Positions 26,396 to 34,698 of a stretch of 64,000 nt of DNA are shown one piece after another; the first letter of the stretch is position 1, and each line of letters begins with the position of its first letter. The DNA is taken from contig NZ_VRZA01000005.1 in the NCBI RefSeq assembly GCF_008064665.1, forward strand, positions 248,001-312,000. The letters are read 5' to 3'. The position numbers were made by a program, and so were the translations under genes. Below the pieces are notes generated by a model that was given only the letters and a program-made list of their open reading frames with translations, was not told where the DNA came from and searched no databases. Origin of the DNA: Parahaliea maris. Its GTDB lineage: Bacteria; Pseudomonadota; Gammaproteobacteria; Pseudomonadales; Halieaceae.

Positions 26396-27769
26396 TCAGG
26401 AACCTTCGGGCTGGACGGCACCGTCGTCTGCCTGGGGCTCTTTACTACCGGCAGAGAAATACTCCCGGCTCAGTTTGAAGATCAGCGGTGAAAGCAACAG
26501 CAGCGCCACCAGGTTGGGAATTGCCATGAAGGCATTCAACGTGTCGGCGATGAGCCACACCAGGTCCAGCTGGATCACTGTTCCCAGCGGGATCGCGATA
26601 ACCCATGCCAACCGGAATGGCAGGATGCCGCGGGTGCCGAACAGGTAGACCACACAGCGTTCACCGTAGAAAGACCAGCCAATCATGGTGGTAAACGCAA
26701 ACAGGCACAGCCCCAGTGTCACGATATACTGCCCACCCGGGAAGGCGTTGGCGAAGGCCATGGAGGTCAGGGTGGCACCGCTGGCACCCGAGGGCAGCAC
26801 ATCCATGATGACGATCACCAGCCCGGTCATGGAGCACACAACCAGGGTGTCGATGAAGGTGCCCAGCATGGCGATCATGCCCTGCTGTACCGGCTCGTCG
26901 GTACGTGCGGCGGCGTGGGCGATGGGCGCGCTGCCAAGGCCCGCCTCATTGGAGAAGATGCCCCGGGCCACGCCGAAACGCAGGGCCGCCCAGACCGTGG
27001 CTCCGACGAAACCGCCCGCCGCAGCCGAACCGTTAAGCGCACTGTCGACAATCACCCCGACAGCATGGGGGATCTGGTCGATGTGAGTGACCAGCACCAC
27101 TACGCTCATCAGGATGTAACTCGCGGCCATCATGGGCACCAGCCAGCTGGCCACGTTGGAAATACGCTTGATACCGCCGAGCACCACTGCCCCCACCAGA
27201 ACCATCAACACCAGCCCGGTTGCCAGCGGCGGCACCGTGAAGGAGTCGTTGAGCACTTCGGCAACAGAGTTTGACTGCACGGTATTGGCAATACCGAAGC
27301 CGGCCAGGCTGCCAAAGATCGCGAACGCGTAGCCCAGCCAGTGCCAGCGCTTGTGCAGGCCGTTGCGAATGTAGTACATCGGTCCGCCACTGTAATTGCC
27401 GTGGGCATCCTGCTCGCGAAAATGCACTGCACAGACCGCCTCGGCGTACTTGGTGGCCATCCCCAGCAGGGCTGTAATCCACATCCACAGCAGTGCGCCG
27501 GGACCACCCAGGGCTACCGCGGTAGCGACACCCGCAATGTTGCCGGTGCCGATGGTGGCTGACAGGGAGGTCATCAGCGCAGCGAAGGGCGAGATATCGC
27601 CCTCACCGGCGCCGCTGCGCCCCCGCAAGAGCAGGCCGATCGCCTGCGGGATCCTGCGTACCGTGGCAAAGCGCAGGCCAAGCGTCAGGTACAAACCCGT
27701 GCCCAGCAGCAGCACCAGCATCACCGGCCCCCAGGCAAAGGCGTTGATCGCGCCGATCAGTTCACTCAT
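26396..27769 (-). CDS. Sodium:alanine/glycine symporter, AGCS family
   Basis: 457-residue inner-membrane transporter. It has the family pattern from the N terminus (FAWGPVMLVLLLGTGLYLTL, SATIGTGNIAGVATAVALGG, GMATKYAEA, YSGGPMYYI) and about ten to eleven membrane helices. AGCS proteins import alanine or glycine with sodium. It lies 35 bp after an exported AbgB-like hydrolase on the same strand, so it is well placed to import the amino acid those enzymes release. The glycine-degrading operon at 5991-14282 could use its substrate. Confidence 0.94.
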   Translation of the reverse strand: MSELIGAINAFAWGPVMLVLLLGTGLYLTLGLRFATVRRIPQAIGLLLRGRSGAGEGDISPFAALMTSLSATIGTGNIAGVATAVALGGPGALLWMWITALLGMATKYAEAVCAVHFREQDAHGNYSGGPMYYIRNGLHKRWHWLGYAFAIFGSLAGFGIANTVQSNSVAEVLNDSFTVPPLATGLVLMVLVGAVVLGGIKRISNVASWLVPMMAASYILMSVVVLVTHIDQIPHAVGVIVDSALNGSAAAGGFVGATVWAALRFGVARGIFSNEAGLGSAPIAHAAARTDEPVQQGMIAMLGTFIDTLVVCSMTGLVIVIMDVLPSGASGATLTSMAFANAFPGGQYIVTLGLCLFAFTTMIGWSFYGERCVVYLFGTRGILPFRLAWVIAIPLGTVIQLDLVWLIADTLNAFMAIPNLVALLLLSPLIFKLSREYFSAGSKEPQADDGAVQPEGS

Positions 27770-27804
27770 GTCGCTCTCCCGCGCTGCCTAACACACCACC
27801 CACC

Positions 27805-29397
27805 TCACTTGACTGTCGGGTAGTCGATACCCAACTGCTCCAGATAGGTGTCGTACTTCGAGGGGTCGTAGTAGTAGTCCTTCATCACCGGACGCCACTG
27901 GGTCATGATTTCCTCGTTGAGGAAGGTGGCCGGCTTGTCCTCGGGACGCAGCAGCGGAATGTACTTCTGGTCCTTGGTCTGGACGTCGTCGTAATAGGTC
28001 CAGGCCGCTTTCAGCAGGGCCGGTTCGGTCAGCAGGTTCATCAGGGTCAGCGCCTGGGCCTTGGCACCAGCCACCACGCCCTTGTGGGCAATCGGGGTCG
28101 CCATGGCGACGGCGCTGGACCAGTTGTGGCCACGGGTGCCGGGGATATTGGCGGGATAGCGCAGGGTGATCGTCGGCACGCGCCAGGATACATCACCGAT
28201 GTCGTCGGAACCGCCGCCCATGTTTTCCTTCATCGGCCGGCCTTCCATCACTTTTTCCGCCAACTCGGTTTTGAGGCCCGCGGTATCAGAGCCCAGGTCC
28301 TCCTGCAGGGCCTTGGCCAGCTTCTGGTCGTCCTTGCTCCACTCGGGCATGCCCACCAACTGGATGTTCTCAAACATCTTTTCCGCGATGGGCTTGTTCA
28401 TATGCCAGGGCCAGGCGCTACCCAGGACGGTGGAGTCCCAGGTTGTGTTGGTCATCAGGGCCGCGCCCTTGGCGATATCGTCGCCAATTTCCCACAGCTG
28501 TTTGATGTGCTCGTAGTCCGTCTCCCGGAAAAAGTACCAGATGCTGGCCTCGGAGGGGACCACATTGGGCTGGTCGCCACCGTCGGGAACGATGCCGTGG
28601 GTACGCTGCTGCAGGCGCAGGTGCTCGCGGCGGAAGTTGATACCGACATCCATCAGCATCACGGCATCCAGTGCGCTGCGACCGCGCCAGGGGTCGCCCG
28701 CACCGTGGGCGCTCTCACCGTGGAAGTTGTATTGCACTGACACCATGCCGTTGCCGTAGCCACCGCCCCAGCTGGTATTGAAGTCGCTGCTGACGTGGGA
28801 AAACAGCACCGCGTCGATATCATCGAAGTAACCGTCGCGAACGTAGTAAGCCTTGGTGGCCAACTGCTCTTCCGCCACACCGGGCCAGATCTTGATGGTG
28901 CCCTTGAGGCCGTTTTCTTCCATGTACTCCTTCACCGCCAGCGCGGCAACGATGTTGACCACCTGACCGGAGTTGTGGCCCTCGCCGTGGCCCGGAGCGC
29001 CCTTGACGATCGGGTCGTGGTAGGCCACGCCGGGTTTCTGGGACGCCTTGGGAATACCGTCGATATCGGAGCCCAGGGCAATCACCGGCTTGCCGCTACC
29101 CCAGGTGGCAATCCATGCGGTCGGAATACCGGAAATACCCTTCTCCACCTTGAATCCATTTTCTTCCAGCAAGGCGGTCAGATAGCGCGAGGTTTCGACT
29201 TCCTGAAACCCCAGTTCACCAAAGCTGAAGATCATGTCGTTCATCACCTGGGCCTGCTTGGCCCGGGCGTCCACCGCAGCAATCAGTTCTTTCTGGACCG
29301 GGGTGGGGTCGACCGCCAGGGCGGAAAGCGGGGCCAGCAGTGCGGCACCGATAAACGTACAGGCACGAAGCGACGCGCGAAGGGGATGTGTTTGCAT
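27805..29397 (-). CDS. Exported AbgB-like M20D amidohydrolase (paralog 2)
   Basis: 530 residues with a cleavable signal peptide (FIGAALLAPLSALA). The body follows AbgB, the p-aminobenzoyl-glutamate hydrolase subunit: SDIDGIPKASQKPG, PGVAEEQLATKAYYV, GRSALDAVMLMDVGINF, GGGSDDIGDVSWRVPT and a late HKGVVAGAKAQA. At the usual HGCGHN metal motif it reads HGEGHN, with Glu in place of the ligand Cys. The ATG at 29397 follows GGAG. It is the same length as, and very similar to, the paralog upstream; a terminator separates them, so it likely has its own promoter. The substrate is probably an N-acyl or aryl amino acid. Confidence 0.9.
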   Translation of the reverse strand: MQTHPLRASLRACTFIGAALLAPLSALAVDPTPVQKELIAAVDARAKQAQVMNDMIFSFGELGFQEVETSRYLTALLEENGFKVEKGISGIPTAWIATWGSGKPVIALGSDIDGIPKASQKPGVAYHDPIVKGAPGHGEGHNSGQVVNIVAALAVKEYMEENGLKGTIKIWPGVAEEQLATKAYYVRDGYFDDIDAVLFSHVSSDFNTSWGGGYGNGMVSVQYNFHGESAHGAGDPWRGRSALDAVMLMDVGINFRREHLRLQQRTHGIVPDGGDQPNVVPSEASIWYFFRETDYEHIKQLWEIGDDIAKGAALMTNTTWDSTVLGSAWPWHMNKPIAEKMFENIQLVGMPEWSKDDQKLAKALQEDLGSDTAGLKTELAEKVMEGRPMKENMGGGSDDIGDVSWRVPTITLRYPANIPGTRGHNWSSAVAMATPIAHKGVVAGAKAQALTLMNLLTEPALLKAAWTYYDDVQTKDQKYIPLLRPEDKPATFLNEEIMTQWRPVMKDYYYDPSKYDTYLEQLGIDYPTVK

Positions 29398-29448
29398 GAA
29401 TGCTCCAGTCGTTTTAGCGAATGTTTCTGTCTGACTCTGGTGGATCAA

Positions 29449-29488
29449 TTAAAAAAGCACGCTGCCGCCGGTATGCGCGGCAGCGTGC
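29449..29488 (-). terminator. Rho-independent terminator between the two AbgB-like genes
   Basis: On the minus strand a perfect 12-bp stem (GCACGCTGCCGC / GCGGCAGCGTGC, loop of 8) is followed by TTTTTTAATT. The hairpin occupies 29457-29488 and the T-tract 29456-29451. It ends transcripts coming through paralog 1, 33 bp after its stop codon. Confidence 0.9.
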
Positions 29489-29520
29489 AAGTGGTCGCAA
29501 GCAACGACCAGCAGGTTAAC

Positions 29521-31113
29521 TCAGCGTATGGTCGGATAGTCGATACCCAACTGCTCGAGATAAGTGTCGTATTTTTCCGGGTTGTAGTAATAGGGCTGCA
29601 TATCGCTACGCCAGATTTTCATGGTGTCCCGATTGAGCCAGGTCGCGGGTTGGTCCTCTTCGCGAATGAGTGGCGTGTACTTGACGTCTTTGGTCTGAAC
29701 CTCGTCAAAATAGGTCCACGCCGACTTGAGGAGTTCGGGTTTGGTCATCATGCTCAGCAAGGTCAGGGCCTGGGTCTTGGCACCGGCGACCACCCCCTTG
29801 TGGGCGATCGGGGTGGCCATGGCAACACCACTGGACCAGTGGTGGCCGATGATGTTGGGCATGTTGGCAGGGTAGAACAGCATGGATGTCGGCACGTTCC
29901 AGGAGATATCACCGATGTCGTCGGAGCCGCCCCCGTAGTTCATCTTGGCGGGGAACCCGCCCATCAGCTTGTCGCCCATCTCCGTTTTCAGGCCAACTGG
30001 CTCGAAGCCCAGCTCACTCTGCAGGGCTTTTGCCAGCTTCTGGTCATCATCAGACCACTCCGGCAGCCCTACTAACTGGGTATTGTTGAACACTTCCTCT
30101 GCCATCGGCTTGTTCAGGTGAATCGGCCAGGCGGAGCCGAGCACTTCTGAATCCCAGGTGGTGTCGGTCATCATGGCGGCACCATTGGCAATTTTGTCGC
30201 CAGTGGCCCACAGGTCCATGATGTGTTCGTAGTCGGTCTCGCGGAAGAAGTACCAGACACTGGCTTCGGAGGGCACCACGTTAGGCTGGTCGCCACCATC
30301 GGTGATAATGCCGTGGGTACGCTGTTGCAAACGCAGGTGTTCGCGGCGGAAATTCAGGCCCACGTCCATCAGTTCCACGGCGTCCAGGGCGCTGCGACCC
30401 GACCAGGGGTCCATCGCGCCGTGGGCGGCCACGCCGTGAAAGTTGTACTTGACCGACACCATACCGCTCATCATGTTGCCGCCCCACATGGTGCCAAGAT
30501 CACTGCCAACGTGGGCGTAAAGTACCGCGTCTATATCCTTGAAATAGCCCGCACGCACATAGTAGGCCTTGGTTGCGAGCTGCTCTTCGGCAATACCGGG
30601 CCAGATTCTGATGGTCCCCTTGAGACCGTTCTCCTCCATGTACTCCTTGACAGCCAGCGCAGAGATGATATTGAGCACCAGGCCGGAGTTGTGGCCCTCA
30701 CCGTGGCCGGGCGCGCCCTCGACAATGGGGTCGTGGTAGGCAACACCGGGTTTCTGGGAGGCTTTGGGAATACCGTCGATGTCGGAGCCGAGCGCAATAA
30801 CCGGCTTGCCACTGCCCCAGCTGGCCATCCAGGCGGTAGGAATACCGGCCATACCCCGTTCGACCGTGAAACCGTTGTCCTCGAGTACCTGTGCCAGATA
30901 GCGTGAGGACTCGAACTCCTGAAAACCGAGTTCGCCAAAACTGAAAATCATGTCGTTCATGACCTGGGCCTGCTTGGCCCGGGACTGGACGGCATCGAGA
31001 ATCGCCTGTTGTTGTGCTGTGGGTTCTGCGGCGTTGCCGGCCAGTGGGGCCAGCAGAGTTGCGCCTAACAAGGCTCCCCGAAAAAGCGCCTTGAGGGGTG
31101 CAGGTGCTTGCAT
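29521..31113 (-). CDS. Exported AbgB-like M20D amidohydrolase (paralog 1)
   Basis: 530 residues with signal peptide LKALFRGALLGATLLAPLAG. It has the same block order as its downstream twin (SDIDGIPKASQKPG, IAEEQLATKAYYV, GRSALDAVELMDVGLNF, GGGSDDIGDISWNVPT) and the same HGEGHN in place of HGCGHN. The ATG at 31113 follows AGGAG; upstream in-frame codons are rejected. It lies 155 bp after the TonB receptor gene with a strong hairpin between. E. coli AbgB is cytosolic and works with AbgA; these copies are exported and no AbgA is nearby, so they act alone or as a heteromer of the two paralogs. Confidence 0.9.
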   Translation of the reverse strand: MQAPAPLKALFRGALLGATLLAPLAGNAAEPTAQQQAILDAVQSRAKQAQVMNDMIFSFGELGFQEFESSRYLAQVLEDNGFTVERGMAGIPTAWMASWGSGKPVIALGSDIDGIPKASQKPGVAYHDPIVEGAPGHGEGHNSGLVLNIISALAVKEYMEENGLKGTIRIWPGIAEEQLATKAYYVRAGYFKDIDAVLYAHVGSDLGTMWGGNMMSGMVSVKYNFHGVAAHGAMDPWSGRSALDAVELMDVGLNFRREHLRLQQRTHGIITDGGDQPNVVPSEASVWYFFRETDYEHIMDLWATGDKIANGAAMMTDTTWDSEVLGSAWPIHLNKPMAEEVFNNTQLVGLPEWSDDDQKLAKALQSELGFEPVGLKTEMGDKLMGGFPAKMNYGGGSDDIGDISWNVPTSMLFYPANMPNIIGHHWSSGVAMATPIAHKGVVAGAKTQALTLLSMMTKPELLKSAWTYFDEVQTKDVKYTPLIREEDQPATWLNRDTMKIWRSDMQPYYYNPEKYDTYLEQLGIDYPTIR

Positions 31114-31200
31114 GTGTACTCCTGGTTCTGTTTCGTATCGGCGGACGCCGTCTGTACTCGGCAACTGGCCGGTGACGAGGGGTTTATTTGTCCGGAACAC

Positions 31201-31228
31201 AGCCCGTCGGAATGGCTTCCGACGGGCT
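31201..31228 (-). terminator. Hairpin between the TonB receptor and AbgB-like paralog 1
   Basis: AGCCCGTCGGAA-TGGC-TTCCGACGGGCT, a perfect 12-bp stem with a 4-base loop, starts about 40 bp after the receptor stop codon. In the minus direction it is followed by GTGTTCCGGACAAAT without a clean T-tract. It may partly terminate, or protect the receptor mRNA and lower expression of the genes behind it. Confidence 0.65.
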
Positions 31229-31268
31229 GGCTTTCAGACAAGGTGTTTCCGCGGAGTGTAAGCCGGAA

Positions 31269-34091
31269 TCAGAACTCCAGTCGCATACCCACCCGGAAGG
31301 TACGGCCGAGTGTGTCGTACAGGGTACGGTTGGTCTGCAGATAGGCCACCGTGTTCTCGCCACCCTGATAGAAGGGGTTGGAGATCAGCTCGGGATCCTC
31401 GTCAAACACGTTCTTGACCGAGATAAAGAACTCCGACTCGACGTCGCCAAAGCTCATGACCTTGGACAGGTAGGCATCGGTGAACAGCCCGCCATCCACG
31501 CTGTTGTCGTTGATGGTGTACTTCCCTGCGGCAACCGTCGGGCAGTTGCTGCTGCACTGAACGAACTCATTGCTCAGTACGCCGTCGGACACGCCGCGCA
31601 GGGTCAGGTTGAACATCCAGTCCTCCAGGGTGTAGGTCGCCGTCATGCGGTATACCCAGTCCGGAGTGTAGTTCCAGTTGTCGTTGACCCCGGCCAGATC
31701 TCTGGCAGTCACACCGTTGTCGGTGATGTTCTCCAGGTAGTTGGTGGCCATGGCGCGCAGCGATACCTGACCCGGGAAGCCGTCAATCAGATCACCCGGC
31801 GAGAACATGTAGCTGACCTCGTAGTCGATACCCTTGGCAGTCATACTGTTGAGGTTGTCGTAGTACAGGTCGATGGTGCTGAGCTGACCGTTTACGTAGT
31901 TCATCTGGTCGCAGTAAGACTGGACATTGTTGATGAAGCAGAAGTCAGCCACGTCCTGGGCACCGACAAAGGAGATCACACCGTCGATTTCAATCTCGTA
32001 GTAATCAGCAGACAAAGCCAGGCCGGGAGCGAAACTCGGCTGCAACACGATCCCCAGACCCAGGGTATCCGCTTCTTCAGGCGCCACGGTGGGGTTGCCC
32101 TTGAGGGCCTGGATAAAGGGAACAGATTCACCGTTGATCGCCACGGCGTTGGTCCGTGCGGTACCGGTCTCATACAGTTCACTGAGGTTGGGGGCACGGA
32201 TGTCACGGGACTGGGTAACCCGGAAGGTCACGTCGTCGATCGGAGCGTAGGTGAACCCGGCCTTCCAGGTGGTGACTTCACCCGAGGTGCTGTAGTCGGT
32301 CAGGCGCGCTGCACCGTTGAAGTCCAGGCCGTCGAAGATCGGAACAACGGTTTCCACGAAGAATTCAGTTACGTCGTACTCGCCACGGGTCTCCTTGTAG
32401 TTGCCGTATTTCCAGCCACTGGTGTACTCGTCGTCGACATCGGCGTCCATCTGCTCCTTACGCCACTCCAGACCGAAGGCGAGGGAGATAGGACCGGCCC
32501 AGCCTTCGAAGTCGTTGGTGTTGAAGGTCAGCGCAGCGACGTCCTGCTGGAACTCCTGCTGGCGACGGGGGCGGCCCAGTACGTAGTCCAGACCGTCCTC
32601 GTTGGCGACACCGGTACCGAAACGATTCAGCGGCACACAGCCGTTACCCGGATCACTCAGGGTTGAGCGACAGACGATGCCGCCGGTCGCCGGGTCGATC
32701 ACCGCATCGGTGGCCATGGCGAGGCGAGAGAAGTTGAAGGTGGGGGTCTGGTGTTCGTCGGTTTCGGTCTTGCCGTGCTGGTAGTAGAAGTCCCAGTCAA
32801 CGGACTTGCCAAAGGCTTCGAAGATGCCCTCTGCACCGGCAACAAGGCGCACCGTCTCGCGCTTGTTGCGGCTGCCAGAGGCGGGCATGTCAGCGTTGCT
32901 GGTGGACATCAGGAAGGAGTCCAGGCCCTGCTCGGCCATAGCCGCAGCTACCTCATCGGGCAGGTAGGCATTATCCGCATAGATGGTGATATTACGGTCG
33001 GTCGGATTGATGTAGTGGCTGTAGCCTTCGTATCCGGCGTAAGACGCCTGACCGAAGACTTCCAGCGAATCGGTCAGTTTGTAGCTGACCCGGCCAAATA
33101 CGCTGTCGCGATTGTCTTCGGCAAGCAGGGAGTTGGTACCCACCATGCCGGAGTTGGTGTATTCCCAGTCGCCGCCCTGCATCCACTGGCCGGCCACGGC
33201 ACCATAGTTCAGCTGGTTGATGGAACCACCCTCGCCGAAGTAGGTACCCATGAGCGGGCCATCGACAATCAGGCCACCCGGAGTGTAGGCGGAAATACCG
33301 ATGTTGTTACCAGTGATGAAGGTCGGGGCACCGGCGCCCGGATTGGGGTTAACCATGGCGAAGTGACCTTTCTGTGCCCAGTCCGGTGCTTCGTAGTGAA
33401 TGCCGTCCTGGTTGGCCTGCTCAGCGCTGAACAGCAGGTGGCCATCGCCATCGGCAAAGGGAATACCACCGGTCAGGGTGATTTTGTCGTTTTCACCACC
33501 GCCGGAACCCACCTGCCCGTACTCGAGGTCTACCTTGAAGCCTTCGTAGTCCTTGTCGAGGATAAAGTTGACCACACCACTCACCGCGTCAGAGCCATAA
33601 GCCGACGAGGCACCACCGGTGACCACCTCAACACGTTTGACCAGGGACTGCGGGAAGGTGTTGGTATCGACCCGGCCGGAGGAGGATGACACGACAGAGC
33701 GCTGACCATCCAGAAGAACCAGGGTCCGGCCTGCGCCCAGTGCGCGCAGGTTCAGCGCGGCGATGCCCGCCTCACCATTACTGAGGGCGCCCGAGCTGGT
33801 GGAACCTGTAGTACTGCCCTGCACCGAGGGCAGGGTCATCACGAACTCCGCCACGTTGGCAGAGCCGTCTGCCTTGATATCTTCCGCAGACAGCGCGGAA
33901 ACCGGTGTCGGCGTTTCGAAGCCGCTGCGGGCGACGCGAGAACCGGTGATGACAACTTCCTCAAGCGCGGCTGCGCCCTGGGCCTGCACCTGCGTTGAAG
34001 CCAGCGCGGCAGCACCGGCGGTGCCATAAAGGCACGCGCGAAGTGCGGTATAGAGCGTACTGTGAGGTGTGCTTACTGCTTTTGTGGACAT
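31269..34091 (-). CDS. TonB-dependent outer-membrane receptor
   Basis: 940 residues: signal peptide ending near TQVQAQG, a TonB-box-like EEVVITGSRVARSGFETPTP, a plug domain to about residue 170 (LNLRALGAGRTLVLLDGQRS, VEVVTGGASSAYGSDAVSGV), and a 22-strand barrel ending in the terminal Phe (FRVGMRLEF). It belongs to the receptor group common in marine gammaproteobacteria, often tied to peptides and other organic substrates rather than siderophores. It is upstream of two exported amidohydrolases and an AGCS symporter on the same strand, so it probably brings their substrate into the periplasm. Confidence 0.95.
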   Translation of the reverse strand: MSTKAVSTPHSTLYTALRACLYGTAGAAALASTQVQAQGAAALEEVVITGSRVARSGFETPTPVSALSAEDIKADGSANVAEFVMTLPSVQGSTTGSTSSGALSNGEAGIAALNLRALGAGRTLVLLDGQRSVVSSSSGRVDTNTFPQSLVKRVEVVTGGASSAYGSDAVSGVVNFILDKDYEGFKVDLEYGQVGSGGGENDKITLTGGIPFADGDGHLLFSAEQANQDGIHYEAPDWAQKGHFAMVNPNPGAGAPTFITGNNIGISAYTPGGLIVDGPLMGTYFGEGGSINQLNYGAVAGQWMQGGDWEYTNSGMVGTNSLLAEDNRDSVFGRVSYKLTDSLEVFGQASYAGYEGYSHYINPTDRNITIYADNAYLPDEVAAAMAEQGLDSFLMSTSNADMPASGSRNKRETVRLVAGAEGIFEAFGKSVDWDFYYQHGKTETDEHQTPTFNFSRLAMATDAVIDPATGGIVCRSTLSDPGNGCVPLNRFGTGVANEDGLDYVLGRPRRQQEFQQDVAALTFNTNDFEGWAGPISLAFGLEWRKEQMDADVDDEYTSGWKYGNYKETRGEYDVTEFFVETVVPIFDGLDFNGAARLTDYSTSGEVTTWKAGFTYAPIDDVTFRVTQSRDIRAPNLSELYETGTARTNAVAINGESVPFIQALKGNPTVAPEEADTLGLGIVLQPSFAPGLALSADYYEIEIDGVISFVGAQDVADFCFINNVQSYCDQMNYVNGQLSTIDLYYDNLNSMTAKGIDYEVSYMFSPGDLIDGFPGQVSLRAMATNYLENITDNGVTARDLAGVNDNWNYTPDWVYRMTATYTLEDWMFNLTLRGVSDGVLSNEFVQCSSNCPTVAAGKYTINDNSVDGGLFTDAYLSKVMSFGDVESEFFISVKNVFDEDPELISNPFYQGGENTVAYLQTNRTLYDTLGRTFRVGMRLEF

Positions 34092-34698
34092 GGTGACCCC
34101 CTCTGTGCCTCCGGCCGGCGCAGATAACGTTCTGGCGGGCAGGAAGACCTATTGGATGAAAGAGGAATTTCCCGAGGCCCTTCGGACACACTGTTGGCCG
34201 TGTGCTCCGAGGAACAGGGTCTGGGGAACCCGAGGAGGTTATTGCAAGTGGCGGGCCAAAAACGTTTAAAGTGCGAAAAATTATTTTAATGCACGCAAAA
34301 ACAAAGGAGGGGCAATTAAACCTTAATTCATGCCCGGGACAGAGTAAAATCAATAATACATATGTTTCGATAAGTAAGATTTATGCCCCGCGGGTAACAC
34401 CTGAAATTTAGTCGCTCTGGCAGCTGACAGTTACAGATGAAACGTTGCATGAACCCGCCCAATCCGGCCCTCCGCACCAATAACGCTCAAATTGTGCGCA
34501 TTATTGGGGCAATAAGCTGAAAGTGCCTTTCTGTGAGCCGGTGGAACAACTTGGAAGCGGCTAAAGCGTTGGAAGTCGAAGGCACCGGAAGTGAACAACG
34601 GGCGGGAACCGACTACCTGATATGACCCGCCAGAGGTAACAAAATTGCCCCATACAGGTGATTTTGTTACCCCGATGCGGAGCGTAAACGGGCCGCCT
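34092..34698. other. Gene-free region upstream of the TonB receptor
   Basis: The half next to the receptor (about 34240-34400) is strikingly AT-rich and must hold its minus-strand promoter; I could not fix -35/-10 elements with confidence. The other half, 34431-34698, is GC-rich and full of inverted repeats: CCAATAACGC with GCGCATTATTGG at 34477-34507, GGCGGG at 34601-34606 with CCCGCC at 34626-34631, and the 11-bp repeat at 34635-34671. A 101-codon minus-strand frame crosses it but lacks gene features. Confidence 0.6.
34635..34671. repeat. Perfect 11-bp inverted repeat after the MFS gene
   Basis: GGTAACAAAAT at 34635-34645 and ATTTTGTTACC at 34661-34671 flank a 15-bp spacer. It lies 28 bp beyond the stop of the minus-strand MFS gene. 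The AT-rich stem is unlike a normal terminator; a protein site or the end of a small repeated element fits better. Confidence 0.8.

Noticed and set aside
27805-31113. The two AbgB-like genes as one gene broken by an insertion
   Set aside because: Both are complete 530-residue proteins with their own signal peptides, ribosome sites and a terminator between them.
31188-32666. 492-codon plus-strand open frame
   Set aside because: Antisense to the TonB receptor, whose plug and barrel motifs are clear.
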